Shown here piece after piece: positions 38,501 to 47,471 of a stretch of DNA of 64,000 nt (position 1 is the stretch's first letter; every line of letters starts with the position of its first letter). Source of the stretch: Chitinophaga sedimenti (GTDB lineage Bacteria > Bacteroidota > Bacteroidia > Chitinophagales > Chitinophagaceae). The notes beneath the pieces are model-generated. The model saw only the letters and a program-made list of their open reading frames with translations. It made no database searches and was not told the DNA's origin. The position numbers and the translations under genes are program-made. Location of the stretch: NCBI RefSeq assembly GCF_023156195.1, contig NZ_JAKUKA010000001.1:1674001-1738000 (forward strand), given 5' to 3'.

Positions 38501-39633
38501 TTATTTCGGGGTGTTGAGCACCTCTGGTATAGGTCCTCAATTTTACGGGTCATGCTGTGGATGCTGTATCTTTCCAGGATAGTTTTGACAGCATTCTTCT
38601 GCAACATGGCGCGGAAAAACTTTTCTGTGTGCAGTTTTACGATGGCGTTGGCCAACATTTCTGCGCTGCGGGGCTCTATGAGCCATCCGTTCTCGAGATG
38701 TTTCACAATTTCCCTCGATCCATCCACGTTGGTGGCCACAACCGCCGTGCCCATGGCCATGGCTTCCAGCAACCCGATCGGCAAACCTTCCCATAAAGAC
38801 GGCAGACAATAAATGTCGGTCGCCCGCAGGATGGCCGGCACATCGGCGCGGAATGGCTGGTACACGATCTTGTCGCTTACACCCAGTTGTTTCGCCAGTT
38901 CCATCATTTCCTCTTTCAGTTCACCGTCGCCTACTACGAGTAAGGTCAGATCCTGCGTTTCCTTCAGCGCTTCGGCAAAGCCCCGCACCATGGTCAAAGG
39001 ATCTTTCTGTACGGTAATACGCGCAATATAGCTGATCAGCGTATGATGCTCCGGAATGCCAAGCTCCTCGCGGATATTGGGATATACGCCATCGGGATTA
39101 AACTTTACAGGATCAATACCATTATTGATCACCGTGGAGCTGAACCTGCCGAAATGTGTTACACCCGTGGCCTGGTTGGAGGCGGATACCGAAATATTAT
39201 GATTTACCCGGTTAGTGATAAACCTTTCCGAATATACCCGCACCTTTTTCTGAACGAAAGGCTGGTCATCGTGAAACGACCAGCCATGAATAGTATAAAC
39301 GATGGGCAGACCTAAAGCCTTTGTAGGGATCAGCAGATTACTGGCTGCACGTGAGCCGTGGGCATGCACTAAATCGATCTGCTCTTTGCGGAGCAGCGCC
39401 TTTACCTTTTGCCACTGGCGGATGTCGAACGCTTTTAACGAAGGGATCACGTAATTTTTGATGCCCATTTCGTTCAGCCGGGTAATCATGGGACCATCCG
39501 TGAAGGAAAGTACAACCGGTTCGAAGCGCGATTTGTCAAGTTGCTCTGTAAGCCCCAGTACATGCGTTTCGCCCCCGCCTACCAAACCCTGACGGATGGT
39601 CTGTAAAACTTTTATTTTCTTATGCGTAGCCAT
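38501..39633 (-). CDS. Glycosyltransferase family 4 (frameshifted near its end)
   Basis: A GT-B fold enzyme that adds one sugar to the growing repeat unit. The N-terminal Rossmann half contains GLVGGGETHVLGL and VHAHGSRAASNLL; the C-terminal half contains the donor-binding SLWEGLPIGLLEAMAMGTAVV. As read, the frame overruns into the next gene. Adding one G near 38522 ends it at TAA 38501-38503 with EDLYQRVLNTPK, giving 377 residues and removing the overlap. Its ATG overlaps the epimerase stop (TAATG). Confidence 0.9.
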
Positions 39634-40655
39634 TATGCAGGCACTGCTTCGGTCTGTGGTGCTTTACGCTCCCATCCCTGCGGCAGTTTTTCATAAATCT
39701 CAATGTTTTCAAATTCCTTGCTCTTGCGGGCGCCCACCACTTTAGCCCAGGCAGCCATTTTAGCAATACCGTCAGCCAGTGTTACACCGCTGCCTTCGCC
39801 AAATACGCCGTGCGCTTTAGCATGGTCAGAGTAAGCGTGTACTACCTCGTTACGGGCAGCCAGGTATTTGATGTTAGGTTCAACACCAAAGTAACCGCTC
39901 ACCACTTTCGCGAGTTCGTTTACGGTGTAAGGTTTATCCGCGCCAATGTTGAACACCTGGTTGTAAGCAGCAGGAATATCCACAGATTTCGCGATCGGAA
40001 TAGCCACATCATCAATGTAAGAGAAAGCGCGTGTTTGTTCGCCGTCGCCGAAGATGGTGAGCTGCTGGCCCTGCATGATCTGGTTCATGAAGATACCGAT
40101 TACGTTACGGTATTTGTCACCGATGTTCTGGTTTTCACCATACACGTTGTGGGGACGGAATACCACGTAATTCAGACCAAACATTTCGTGCGCCGCTTTC
40201 AGGTCCAGTTCTACCGCGTATTTAGAAACACCGTACGGATCTTCAGGCTGCGGCACCATGTCTTCGCGCATCGGCAGCTGGCCTGCGCCATATACTGCGA
40301 TTGAGGAAGTAAACACGAAGCATTTTACTTTATGCTTGATTGACTCGTTGATCAGGTTAATGCTGCCAATGAGGTTATTATTATAGTTGAAACGGCGGAT
40401 GAAGTGAGAGAGCCCCTCAGCTGCATAAGCCGCCAGGTGATATACGTAAGTGAATTTGTATTCAGCAAACAGGCTGGTCACCAGCTGATCGTCCACAACA
40501 GAACCCTGAACGAAGATAGCGCCTTCGGGGATGTGATCTTCAAAACCACCGCTCAGGTCGTCCAGTACAACTACTTTATGACCAGCAGCCAAACAATGTT
40601 TTACCACGTGAGATCCAATAAATCCGGCACCTCCGGTAACTAAAGATGTTATCAT
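39633..40655 (-). CDS. NAD-dependent sugar epimerase/dehydratase
   Basis: An extended SDR of 340 residues that probably interconverts a nucleotide sugar such as UDP-glucose/UDP-galactose. It has the cofactor motif VTGGAGFIGSHVV at the N-terminus and the catalytic Ser/Tyr/Lys in FTSSIAVYG and DPYGVSKYAVE. The C-terminal substrate domain contains FGDGEQTRAFSYIDDVA. It resembles GalE/WbpP-type enzymes, but I cannot assign the sugar. It overlaps the GT4 gene by one base and follows the GT2 gene by 13 bp. Confidence 0.9.
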   Translation of the reverse strand: MITSLVTGGAGFIGSHVVKHCLAAGHKVVVLDDLSGGFEDHIPEGAIFVQGSVVDDQLVTSLFAEYKFTYVYHLAAYAAEGLSHFIRRFNYNNNLIGSINLINESIKHKVKCFVFTSSIAVYGAGQLPMREDMVPQPEDPYGVSKYAVELDLKAAHEMFGLNYVVFRPHNVYGENQNIGDKYRNVIGIFMNQIMQGQQLTIFGDGEQTRAFSYIDDVAIPIAKSVDIPAAYNQVFNIGADKPYTVNELAKVVSGYFGVEPNIKYLAARNEVVHAYSDHAKAHGVFGEGSGVTLADGIAKMAAWAKVVGARKSKEFENIEIYEKLPQGWERKAPQTEAVPA

Positions 40656-40668
40656 ATCAATTCAATTT

Positions 40669-41580
40669 TTACGATACAGGTGAATAACTTGAGTTTGTCA
40701 GGTTCCAGAAAGTGCCTTTCAGGAACGACTTCAGGTGTTTAAATTGTCCTCTTACAGTATACTTCAGCACCGATTTCGGGAAAGTAAATGCTGTGAAGAA
40801 CAGGGTGAAGGATGCCAGCTGCACCGGATTCGTGTTCCTGCGCATGTACAGTATCCTGTTGCGGGTGTGGTAGTACGCTTTGATGGCGCTTTCCTTACCC
40901 ATGGTAATGGATTCTTTATGATAAATCAATCCATCGGCCACGTATTGTATTTTATAACCGGCGCGGATAATTCTCGCACTCCAGTCAGATTCTTCGTAGT
41001 AAATGAAGAACTTATCGGCGAACATGCCAACTTTCTCCAGCACTTCCCGCTTTACCAGCATCGCTGCGCCGTGTGCGCAGTTGGTAGGACCGGAAACGTT
41101 GTACTGTCCCTGGTCATCTTCATTGCTGCCTACTGCCGATTGCCTGCCTGTAAACAGGTTCATCGGGTTAAAGCCGGCATATTGAATGGTGTTGGGATGA
41201 GAAAAGTAGCGGATCTTTGGACAAGTAACGCCAATGGTAGGATCGTTTTCGAACGGCGCCAGCAAACGCTCCAGCAAATCGGGCGTTACCTCTGTGTCAT
41301 TATTCACGATGAAAACGAAATCTCCTTTTGCATGACGCATGCCAAGGTTGTTGCCCCCTGTAAAGCCGAGGTTCTTTTCGCTGAGCAGGATTTTTACATT
41401 GGGGTAATTACCTGCTTCGATCTGCGCCGTAGGGTTCACTGTGGAGGCATTATCTACAACGATGGTCTCAAAGTTCTTGTAAGTCAGGTTTTTAGTTGAC
41501 TCCGGGAACTCGCATGTGATACCAGTCTGGTTGTAGTTTAATGTGATCAGCGACACCAGCGGTTCTGAACGTAGTTTCAT
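40669..41580 (-). CDS. Glycosyltransferase family 2, rhamnosyltransferase-like
   Basis: 303 residues. The GT-A domain shows SLITLNYNQTG, IVVDNASTVNPTAQIE, SEKNLGFTGGNNLGMRHAKG and the metal-binding VNNDTEV. The ending is helical (NTNPVQLASFTLFFTAFTFP). This subgroup commonly adds rhamnose or similar sugars. It lies 63 bp downstream of the phosphoglycosyl transferase and 13 bp upstream of the epimerase. Confidence 0.88.
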   Translation of the reverse strand: MKLRSEPLVSLITLNYNQTGITCEFPESTKNLTYKNFETIVVDNASTVNPTAQIEAGNYPNVKILLSEKNLGFTGGNNLGMRHAKGDFVFIVNNDTEVTPDLLERLLAPFENDPTIGVTCPKIRYFSHPNTIQYAGFNPMNLFTGRQSAVGSNEDDQGQYNVSGPTNCAHGAAMLVKREVLEKVGMFADKFFIYYEESDWSARIIRAGYKIQYVADGLIYHKESITMGKESAIKAYYHTRNRILYMRRNTNPVQLASFTLFFTAFTFPKSVLKYTVRGQFKHLKSFLKGTFWNLTNSSYSPVS

Positions 41581-41643
41581 GATAGTATTCCTTGTGTTGT
41601 ATTCGGTGTATTGGTGATTAATAGCGTCTTCTATTCGGTCAGG

Positions 41644-42706
41644 TTAAACGTTGTCTTTCTGAATCAATGCTTTCGGCGTTTGCGCCATAATCCACATATC
41701 GTACATGAAAGAGTATTTTTCAGCGTAGTCGATGTCCAGTCCAATACGCTCATCCACACTCATTTCCTTTTGTCCTCTTTTTTTGATCTGCCACAAACCG
41801 GTAAGCCCCGCAGGTGCATTAAAGCGACCAGCATAGGTATCGGTAGTCAAAGTTGCGGCTTCGTACAAAGGCAGTGGCCTGTTACCTACCAGCGACATAT
41901 CCCCTTTGATAACATTCAGCAACTGTGGCAGTTCGTCCAGGCTGCTATTGCGCAAAAAGGCGCCCAGTTTGGTTACACGCGGGTCGTTGCTCAATTTAAA
42001 GAACACCGGACCGGCTGCATCTGTATTTTTAGTATCGTACTGGTTCAGGTGACTCAGTTCTTTTACCATTTTGTCCGCATCTGCACGCATGGTGCGGAAT
42101 TTATAGAACTTAAATACCTTGTAGCGACTGCCGGCCCTTTTGAAATATAAAAGATGGGGCCCTTTGAATCTAATTTGATGGCAACGGCTATGACAGCAAG
42201 TACCGGGCTCAGCGCAACCAGCGCCGTACCGGCGGCAGTGATGTCTACAAGGCGTTTTAATAAGTAATTTACATCTTTCCCTTCGAACCAGTTACGGTTA
42301 CCGTTTTTCGCATTTTCCGCCTTTGCGCTGAGTTGCCTGAACTTACGGGCGAACTGCAGTTTTAAGTTGAAGTCGGCCGCCGTAATACCCGGCGTAACGA
42401 TATCATCGATACCGCCCAGGCGGGCATATTTCTGTTTTTCTTCTTTAGTCAGATTTTCTGCGTAAAGAAAGAACGGAATTTTACGGAAATGCTTGTTCTG
42501 TTGCAGGAATTGCAACAGGGACTCCAGTTCTGGGGCGGCCTGCTGCAGGTGACAAATGATATACGCGGGGGTAATGTTATTTTGCAACCTGTCCTTCAAT
42601 ACCTTCCTCGCATTCACCGCCGTAGTCGCAATCACTGTCTCTTCCTCCTGACGGGGAAGAAATGTTTTTGAAATGCACTGTCTCCAATGAAAAGTGCAAA
42701 TCTCAT
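41644..42706 (-). CDS. Degenerate receiver domain fused to a phosphoglycosyl transferase (two frameshifts)
   Basis: The C-terminal part (about 135-354) is a monotopic sugar transferase that starts repeat-unit synthesis by placing sugar-1-phosphate on undecaprenyl phosphate: membrane helix [20 protein letters not shown], then [14 protein letters not shown], the catalytic region [20 protein letters not shown], and GLTGLWQI. Instead of the usual multi-helix N-terminus it has about 115 residues that align without gaps to the adjacent receiver protein, but with D53 replaced by H53, T83 by A83 and K105 by T105. Bases are missing at about 42140 (A-run) and 42655 (C-run); corrected length is 354 residues from the ATG at 42706 (an ATG at 42733 is an alternative). 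Confidence 0.88.
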
Positions 42707-42840
42707 CAAGCTGTCAGACGGAAGAGAAATCATTGTCGCCAGCGGTTTCCTCTTCTGGTCTTGTAGGTGTAATGGTACGTTATAAAGCATAAACAAACAG
42801 GGGTTTTACAATTAAACAATTACATGTTTCCGTTCCGAAC

Positions 42841-43230
42841 TTAGGCAGTTACCACATCCGCGGCAGCATGTATATGTTTGTTAACAGATTCCAGCAACTT
42901 CATCGGATCAAAAGGCTTGCGCAGGAAGTCAGAAATTTTGTATTCCAGTTCATGGCCTCTCATCTCTTTCGTGTCCGAACCTGTGAGGACAATAACAGGA
43001 ATATCATCATACAGCACATTTCCATTCAGGTATTTTACCAACTCCCATCCGTCTATGTTTGGCATTTGAATGTCTGTGATAATCAAGTCAGGTCTGTTAC
43101 CTTTTGAAAGCCACATCATCGCCGTTAATCCATCCGGCGCCGAATATACTCTGTACTGTTTGCCAAGGATTGACTCCAGCAAAAAGCGAATTGGCGCGCT
43201 ATCATCGATAATCAATATTGTCTTTTTCAT
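42841..43230 (-). CDS. Stand-alone receiver (CheY-like) protein
   Basis: 129 residues, only a receiver domain: acidic D9/D10 (ILIIDDSAPIRF), phospho-acceptor D53 (LIITDIQMPNIDGW), T83 (IVLTGSD) and K105 (DFLRKPFDPM). All active-site residues are present. With no output domain it must act through a partner. It is the first gene of the left EPS arm, next to the protein with a degenerate copy of the same domain, so control of polysaccharide initiation is the obvious inference. No histidine kinase is adjacent. Confidence 0.92.
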   Translation of the reverse strand: MKKTILIIDDSAPIRFLLESILGKQYRVYSAPDGLTAMMWLSKGNRPDLIITDIQMPNIDGWELVKYLNGNVLYDDIPVIVLTGSDTKEMRGHELEYKISDFLRKPFDPMKLLESVNKHIHAAADVVTA

Positions 43231-43803
43231 CTTCTTCTTTTTTCCTAATTAAAAACTACTTGTTTCGAAAGGGGATAAACGTTTGTTGCGGCGCGGTAAT
43301 ACACAAAGCAACTACAACGGATCATCCAAATCCGATTTTTCCAGGATAAGGCCAGGATCGTTCCTGGCGCCTTTACCGTAAAACTTAGTAAAAGCCAGTT
43401 TTTTTATTAGGTTCCTCCAGGGGGCTAAATTATTATGGAACATTGCGTTCCAGGAAATTCAAAGGAAGATGGTCAGAAAGGATATATTATATTTAATTGA
43501 CTGCGTAAAAATATTAACAAAACTTGAACTTTGCAAATGTTGTTAATCGAATTAACAAAAAGAACTTGCTTCTCTTCAAAATTACGTAGTTATACGCGGC
43601 CTCATGTCTTTTTCACTGACGCAAAATTATAATAAGTGTAATTTTCTAATATAATGGAATTCGTAAAGGGTTAAAAATTCCTCGTAAGTGGCCGGATTCG
43701 TCCGGTGAAAGATTAAAATTGGCGTGTAGACGTACCTTTTTCGTTGTATTTTATTCGAATTCTTGTTTATTTTGCCGTCCAATTAACCCCCTGTACGCTA
43801 TTT
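43231..43803. other. Divergent regulatory region of the EPS locus
   Basis: 573 bp, AT-rich, with no gene. It contains a hairpin GCCAGGA/TCCTGGC (43351-43368), an inverted repeat TTGTTAAT/ATTAACAA (43540-43558) with another ATTAACAA at 43513, and a UUCG-loop hairpin (CCGGA/TCCGG, 43692-43705). A -7-like TATTTTG lies at 43768-43774 before the right arm. Promoters for both arms must lie here but I could not place them with confidence. Confidence 0.6.
43540..43558. promoter_or_regulatory. Inverted repeat TTGTTAAT-CGA-ATTAACAA, candidate operator
   Basis: Two perfect 8-bp arms around a 3-bp centre. A further ATTAACAA is at 43513-43520. A similar pair (TTGTTAA at 47038 and ATTAACAA at 47063) lies upstream of the giant secreted esterase. 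AT-rich context means chance cannot be excluded. Confidence 0.35.
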
Positions 43804-44980
43804 ATGACATTGGTTATTTTATTTACAATCAGTTTTTGCATCCTGTTTTATAATTATGTCGGATACGCCATCTTATTATATATACTGGTTAAACTGAAAC
43901 GGCTTTTTAAGGGCAATCCCGCCCCACTCCCTCCGTTTGAGCCCGCCGTAACCCTTGTGGTGGCTGCTTACAACGAGGAAGACTTCATCCGTGAAAAAGT
44001 CGCTAATACCCTTGCCCTCGATTATCCCGCCGAAAAGCTGGACATTATATTTATTACCGATGGCAGCTCAGACCGCACGCCTGAAATTCTGGCCGGGTAC
44101 CCGCGCATCCGCACCATGCACGAAAGTGAGCGACGCGGCAAAACCGCGGCGATCAACCGGGCGGTTTCCCAGGTGCGCACCCCTACGTCATTTTCTGCGA
44201 TGCTAATACTTTGTTAAACGCTGAAGCGGTTAAAAATATCGTCAGGCACTATGCAGATCCCGGTACGGGTGGCGTGGCCGGCGAAAAAAGGTGGTAGCCG
44301 ACGGTAACGCCAACGCAGCCTCTACCGAAGGAGTGTACTGGAAATACGAATCGCTGCTCAAGAAATGGGACGCAGACCTGTATTCTGTTGTAGGCGCGGC
44401 CGGCGAGCTGTTCTCTGTAAGAACGGATCTCTACGAAACCGTGGAGCCCGATGTAATACTGGATGACTTTATCATCTCGCTGCGCATCAACATGAAAGGT
44501 TACCGCATCGCCTATGCTCCCGACGCATTCGCCATGGAAGCACCTTCGGCCTCTATCACGGAAGAGCATAAACGCAAAGTCCGCATCAGCGCCGGTGGCT
44601 TCCAGTCTATCGTACGACTCAAAGCGCTGCTGAACTTTGTTAAATACCCTGTACTCTCGTTCCAATATGTATCGCACCGGGTGCTGCGCTGGACGTTGAG
44701 CCCTTTAAGTTTGCCCGTACTGCTCATCACTAATATTTTATTAGTATTTTACAGCGGAGGATGGTTCTGGCTGGCCTTCCTGATTGCGCAACTGGCTTTT
44801 TACGGCGCGGCGCTCACCGGGTACTTCCTCGCCGGACGCAATATTAAAAGCAAGCCTTTTTACATTCCTTTCTATTTCTTGTTTATGAACATCGCGGTGT
44901 TCCAAGGTTTCTTCCGATATCTCCGGAAAAACCAGTCCGCCGCCTGGGAAAGATCCAAACGATTGTCGACTGTCTCGTAA
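43804..44980 (+). CDS. Membrane glycosyltransferase family 2 (two frameshifts)
   Basis: First gene of the right EPS arm. The ATG at 43804 opens with a membrane helix ([20 protein letters not shown]). The catalytic domain has [34 protein letters not shown], the metal-site FCDANT and [12 protein letters not shown]. Three C-terminal hydrophobic helices follow. One C is missing at 44180-44184 and one G at about 44290; corrected length is 392 residues. The arrangement resembles poly-GlcNAc-synthase-like enzymes, but the sugar is unknown. Confidence 0.88.
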
Positions 44981-45036
44981 GCCAAGCCTACGTTTACCGC
45001 TTCCTTTATTTGTACCCCGTTAAAACAAGTGATTGC

Positions 45037-45803
45037 ATGCACCCGAAACTGAAACAATTTCTGAAAAAAACTGCGCTGCCGGTATACCTGGAGCTGCGAG
45101 GCCTTTATTATAAAGGCGACAAATATTATTGTCCCTGTTGCAAGGGTAGCTTTAGGACCCTGTTGCCGGCAGGGTCCGACCAGCGGAAAATCCAGTGTCC
45201 CCGCTGCCGGTCCAATGAACGCGACCGCATGCTGTGGATGTACCTGGACAGGCACCCAGACTTCATTACCCCGGGGAAAAAAAAATGCTGCATATTGCAC
45301 CTGAAGCCATGTTCTACGCCCGTTATAAAAAAATTAAGGGGCTCGATTACACGCCAGGCGATAAATTTGCGGATACTTTTGAAAGTACCTATCCCTCGGA
45401 TACCCAGTGCATCGACATCACCAGCATGCCACAGATCGCGGACAATACTTATGACGTGATCCTTTGCTCGCACGTGCTGGAATATGTAGAGGAAGATTCA
45501 AAAGCGATGCGTGAAATGTTACGGGTGCTGAAACCCGGTGGCCGCGCGCTATTGCAGGTGCCGTTAAAGCCGGGAATGCCGGTCACGCATGAAGATCCCA
45601 GTATCACTTCGCCGGAAGAGCGGGCGGAAGTATTTGGCGATCCGGGCCACATTCGCTTTTACGGCGAAGATTACGCGGCTAAGCTGGAGGCGGCAGGTTG
45701 GAAAACCGACTTCCTGCCCATCACCGAATTATTTACCGACGAGGAGATCGAGCGGTGTGTATTAATAAAAACGGACGACTTCCATTTTGCTCATAAGGAG
45801 TAG
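45037..45803 (+). CDS. Class I SAM methyltransferase with zinc ribbon (frameshifted)
   Basis: An N-terminal zinc-ribbon-like segment (YYCPCCKGSF, then CPRCRSNERDR) precedes a Rossmann methyltransferase domain (MLHIAPEAMF, DVILCSHVLEYV, LRVLKPGGRALLQVP). One A is missing from the run at 45277-45285 (nine A where ten are needed). Corrected length is 255 residues from the ATG at 45037. In an EPS cluster it probably methylates a sugar or a lipid-linked intermediate; the target is inferred. Confidence 0.85.
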
Positions 45804-45830
45804 GCGGTCGTACAAACCTATTTAAACTTC

Positions 45831-47036
45831 GTGCAAACTAACAACAGGATCTACGGCCTCGATTCGTTGAGAGCCATTGCCATGCTGCTCGGCATTGTGC
45901 TGCATGCCATTATCGCGTACAAAGTATACCCTAACGAAGGCTGGCCTTCAGACGATCAGCTGCATGCCTATGGCTTTGATGCGCTGTATCTCTTTATTCA
46001 CTCGTTCCGGATGCAGCTGTTTTTCCTGGTAGCCGGCTTCTTTGCACGGATGTTGTACCTGAAAATCGGGGAACGTGCATTTTTTAAACACCGCTACAAG
46101 CGTATAGTCGTGCCATTTATAGCAAGCATGATCTTCATTTTACCGCTGTCCATCGCGCCATTCGTGTATTTCCAGCATTGCATTGCTGCTGGTGTGCCGC
46201 CGGCGGAGCGTTCGCAAGTATTCTGGCAGCATTTCCTGCGTTGGAACGGCATGGCGCACCTTTGGTTCCTGTATTACCTTATATTATATTATGTGGTAAT
46301 GCTGGTGGTCTACCGTTTTAAAATGAGCGGAGGAGCTAAAACGTTCACGAATACACTAACGAGGAACTATGGCTCTCCCCTTCATGTTATTGTATACATA
46401 TTGATCTTGGCGGCTATTCAGATCGCACTGTTCCGCACAGCCGAAGTAGAAGTATCAACCAGCATCTTCCCTAAACCGGGCCATTTCACTTACTATGGCT
46501 TCTTTTTCCTGCTGGGCGTAGTGTTGCACAGGCAAAGTGGCCGTTTATTTGAGCTGGCGCGTTACACGTGGCTGTATCTCGCTGCAGGTCTGGCTTTAAC
46601 CGTAGTCGCGTTTAAATTACTTGTACTGGGACACGAAAACGTGGCGGCATTGTCGGGTTTGGCACTCATAGGTGTAAAGCTGGTAGTGGCGGCGCAAACT
46701 GTCTTCCTTACCTATGGCTTTATCGGTTTCTTCCTGAAGTACATGAACGTGCAGAACGGAACGATCAAGTATATATCGGATGCTTCGTTTTGGTTGTACC
46801 TCGTGCACCTGAGCATCGTGGGCGCTATGCAGATCGTATTCCTGGACACATCGGTGCCGGGCTGGCTCCGCCCCCTGGGGGTGCTGACCGTAACCACGCT
46901 GATCGCGATGGGCACTTATCAATGGTTTGTACGTTACAGCTTTATTGGCACCGCGTTGCATGGCCCGCGTGACCGCGCTGTAAAAAAGCGAGAATGCCGC
47001 GTAGATAGTTTACAATCAAGTAATCTTTGTAAATGA
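45831..47036 (+). CDS. Acyltransferase 3 family membrane protein, OpgC-like
   Basis: 401 residues from a GTG at 45831, with about ten membrane helices. The N-terminal block (YGLDSLRAIAMLLGIVLHAI, with the conserved His) and IHSFRMQLFFLVAGFFARML are typical of acyltransferase-3 proteins of the OpgC (glucan succinylation) group. It probably transfers an acyl group to the polysaccharide or its lipid-linked unit in the membrane. It starts 27 bp after the methyltransferase. Confidence 0.88.
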   Translation: MQTNNRIYGLDSLRAIAMLLGIVLHAIIAYKVYPNEGWPSDDQLHAYGFDALYLFIHSFRMQLFFLVAGFFARMLYLKIGERAFFKHRYKRIVVPFIASMIFILPLSIAPFVYFQHCIAAGVPPAERSQVFWQHFLRWNGMAHLWFLYYLILYYVVMLVVYRFKMSGGAKTFTNTLTRNYGSPLHVIVYILILAAIQIALFRTAEVEVSTSIFPKPGHFTYYGFFFLLGVVLHRQSGRLFELARYTWLYLAAGLALTVVAFKLLVLGHENVAALSGLALIGVKLVVAAQTVFLTYGFIGFFLKYMNVQNGTIKYISDASFWLYLVHLSIVGAMQIVFLDTSVPGWLRPLGVLTVTTLIAMGTYQWFVRYSFIGTALHGPRDRAVKKRECRVDSLQSSNLCK

Positions 47037-47471
47037 TTTGTTAAGGAATGTAAAAGTTAAGAATTAACAAAAAATTGAATAACTTTGTGCACGATATATC
47101 AAAATGTGTAATCCGTAGACAGGCAAAAGGCCACCGTTCACCCGGCAAAAACGGGATTTCACGAAATATATCGAACAAATGTTCAATTATTGTAATTTGC
47201 GTCGTAATTTAGCGTAGTTAATTTAGAAGCATAGGTAAACGAATACACCGACGAGAACGCATTATTTCTAAAAATAACAGCATCGACCGCACTTATTTTT
47301 TCCATTCCTACCACAAGAACCACATAGAATTTTAGCTGCCAGCTGGCAGGTTAAAATCATTTCTTTTTGGCCATTCCCTTGAAAAGCTGCAATTGCAGTC
47401 TACTTCGCTATGCGTTGAACTGCAGGTGCGCGAATGAAAATGCTATTTATTCAAGGAGCCAATTAATAATT
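47037..47471. other. Upstream region of the giant esterase, with palindromes
   Basis: 435 bp without a gene. TAACTTTG at 47080-47087 is an exact Bacteroidota -7 element, without a clear TTG at the right distance. If used, it gives a leader of about 380 nt. Three palindromes with CTGC/GCAG ends lie in it: CTGCCAGCTGGCAG (47336-47349), CTGCAATTGCAG (47387-47398) and CTGCAG (47420-47425), with centres 50 and 30 bp apart. They could be operators or leader structures. No riboswitch class was recognised. Confidence 0.55.

Noticed and set aside
47093..47471. Possible c-di-GMP or other riboswitch in the leader of the giant esterase
   Set aside because: Segments such as GGCAAAAGGCCACCG recall GEMM only superficially; the conserved core and paired stems are missing.
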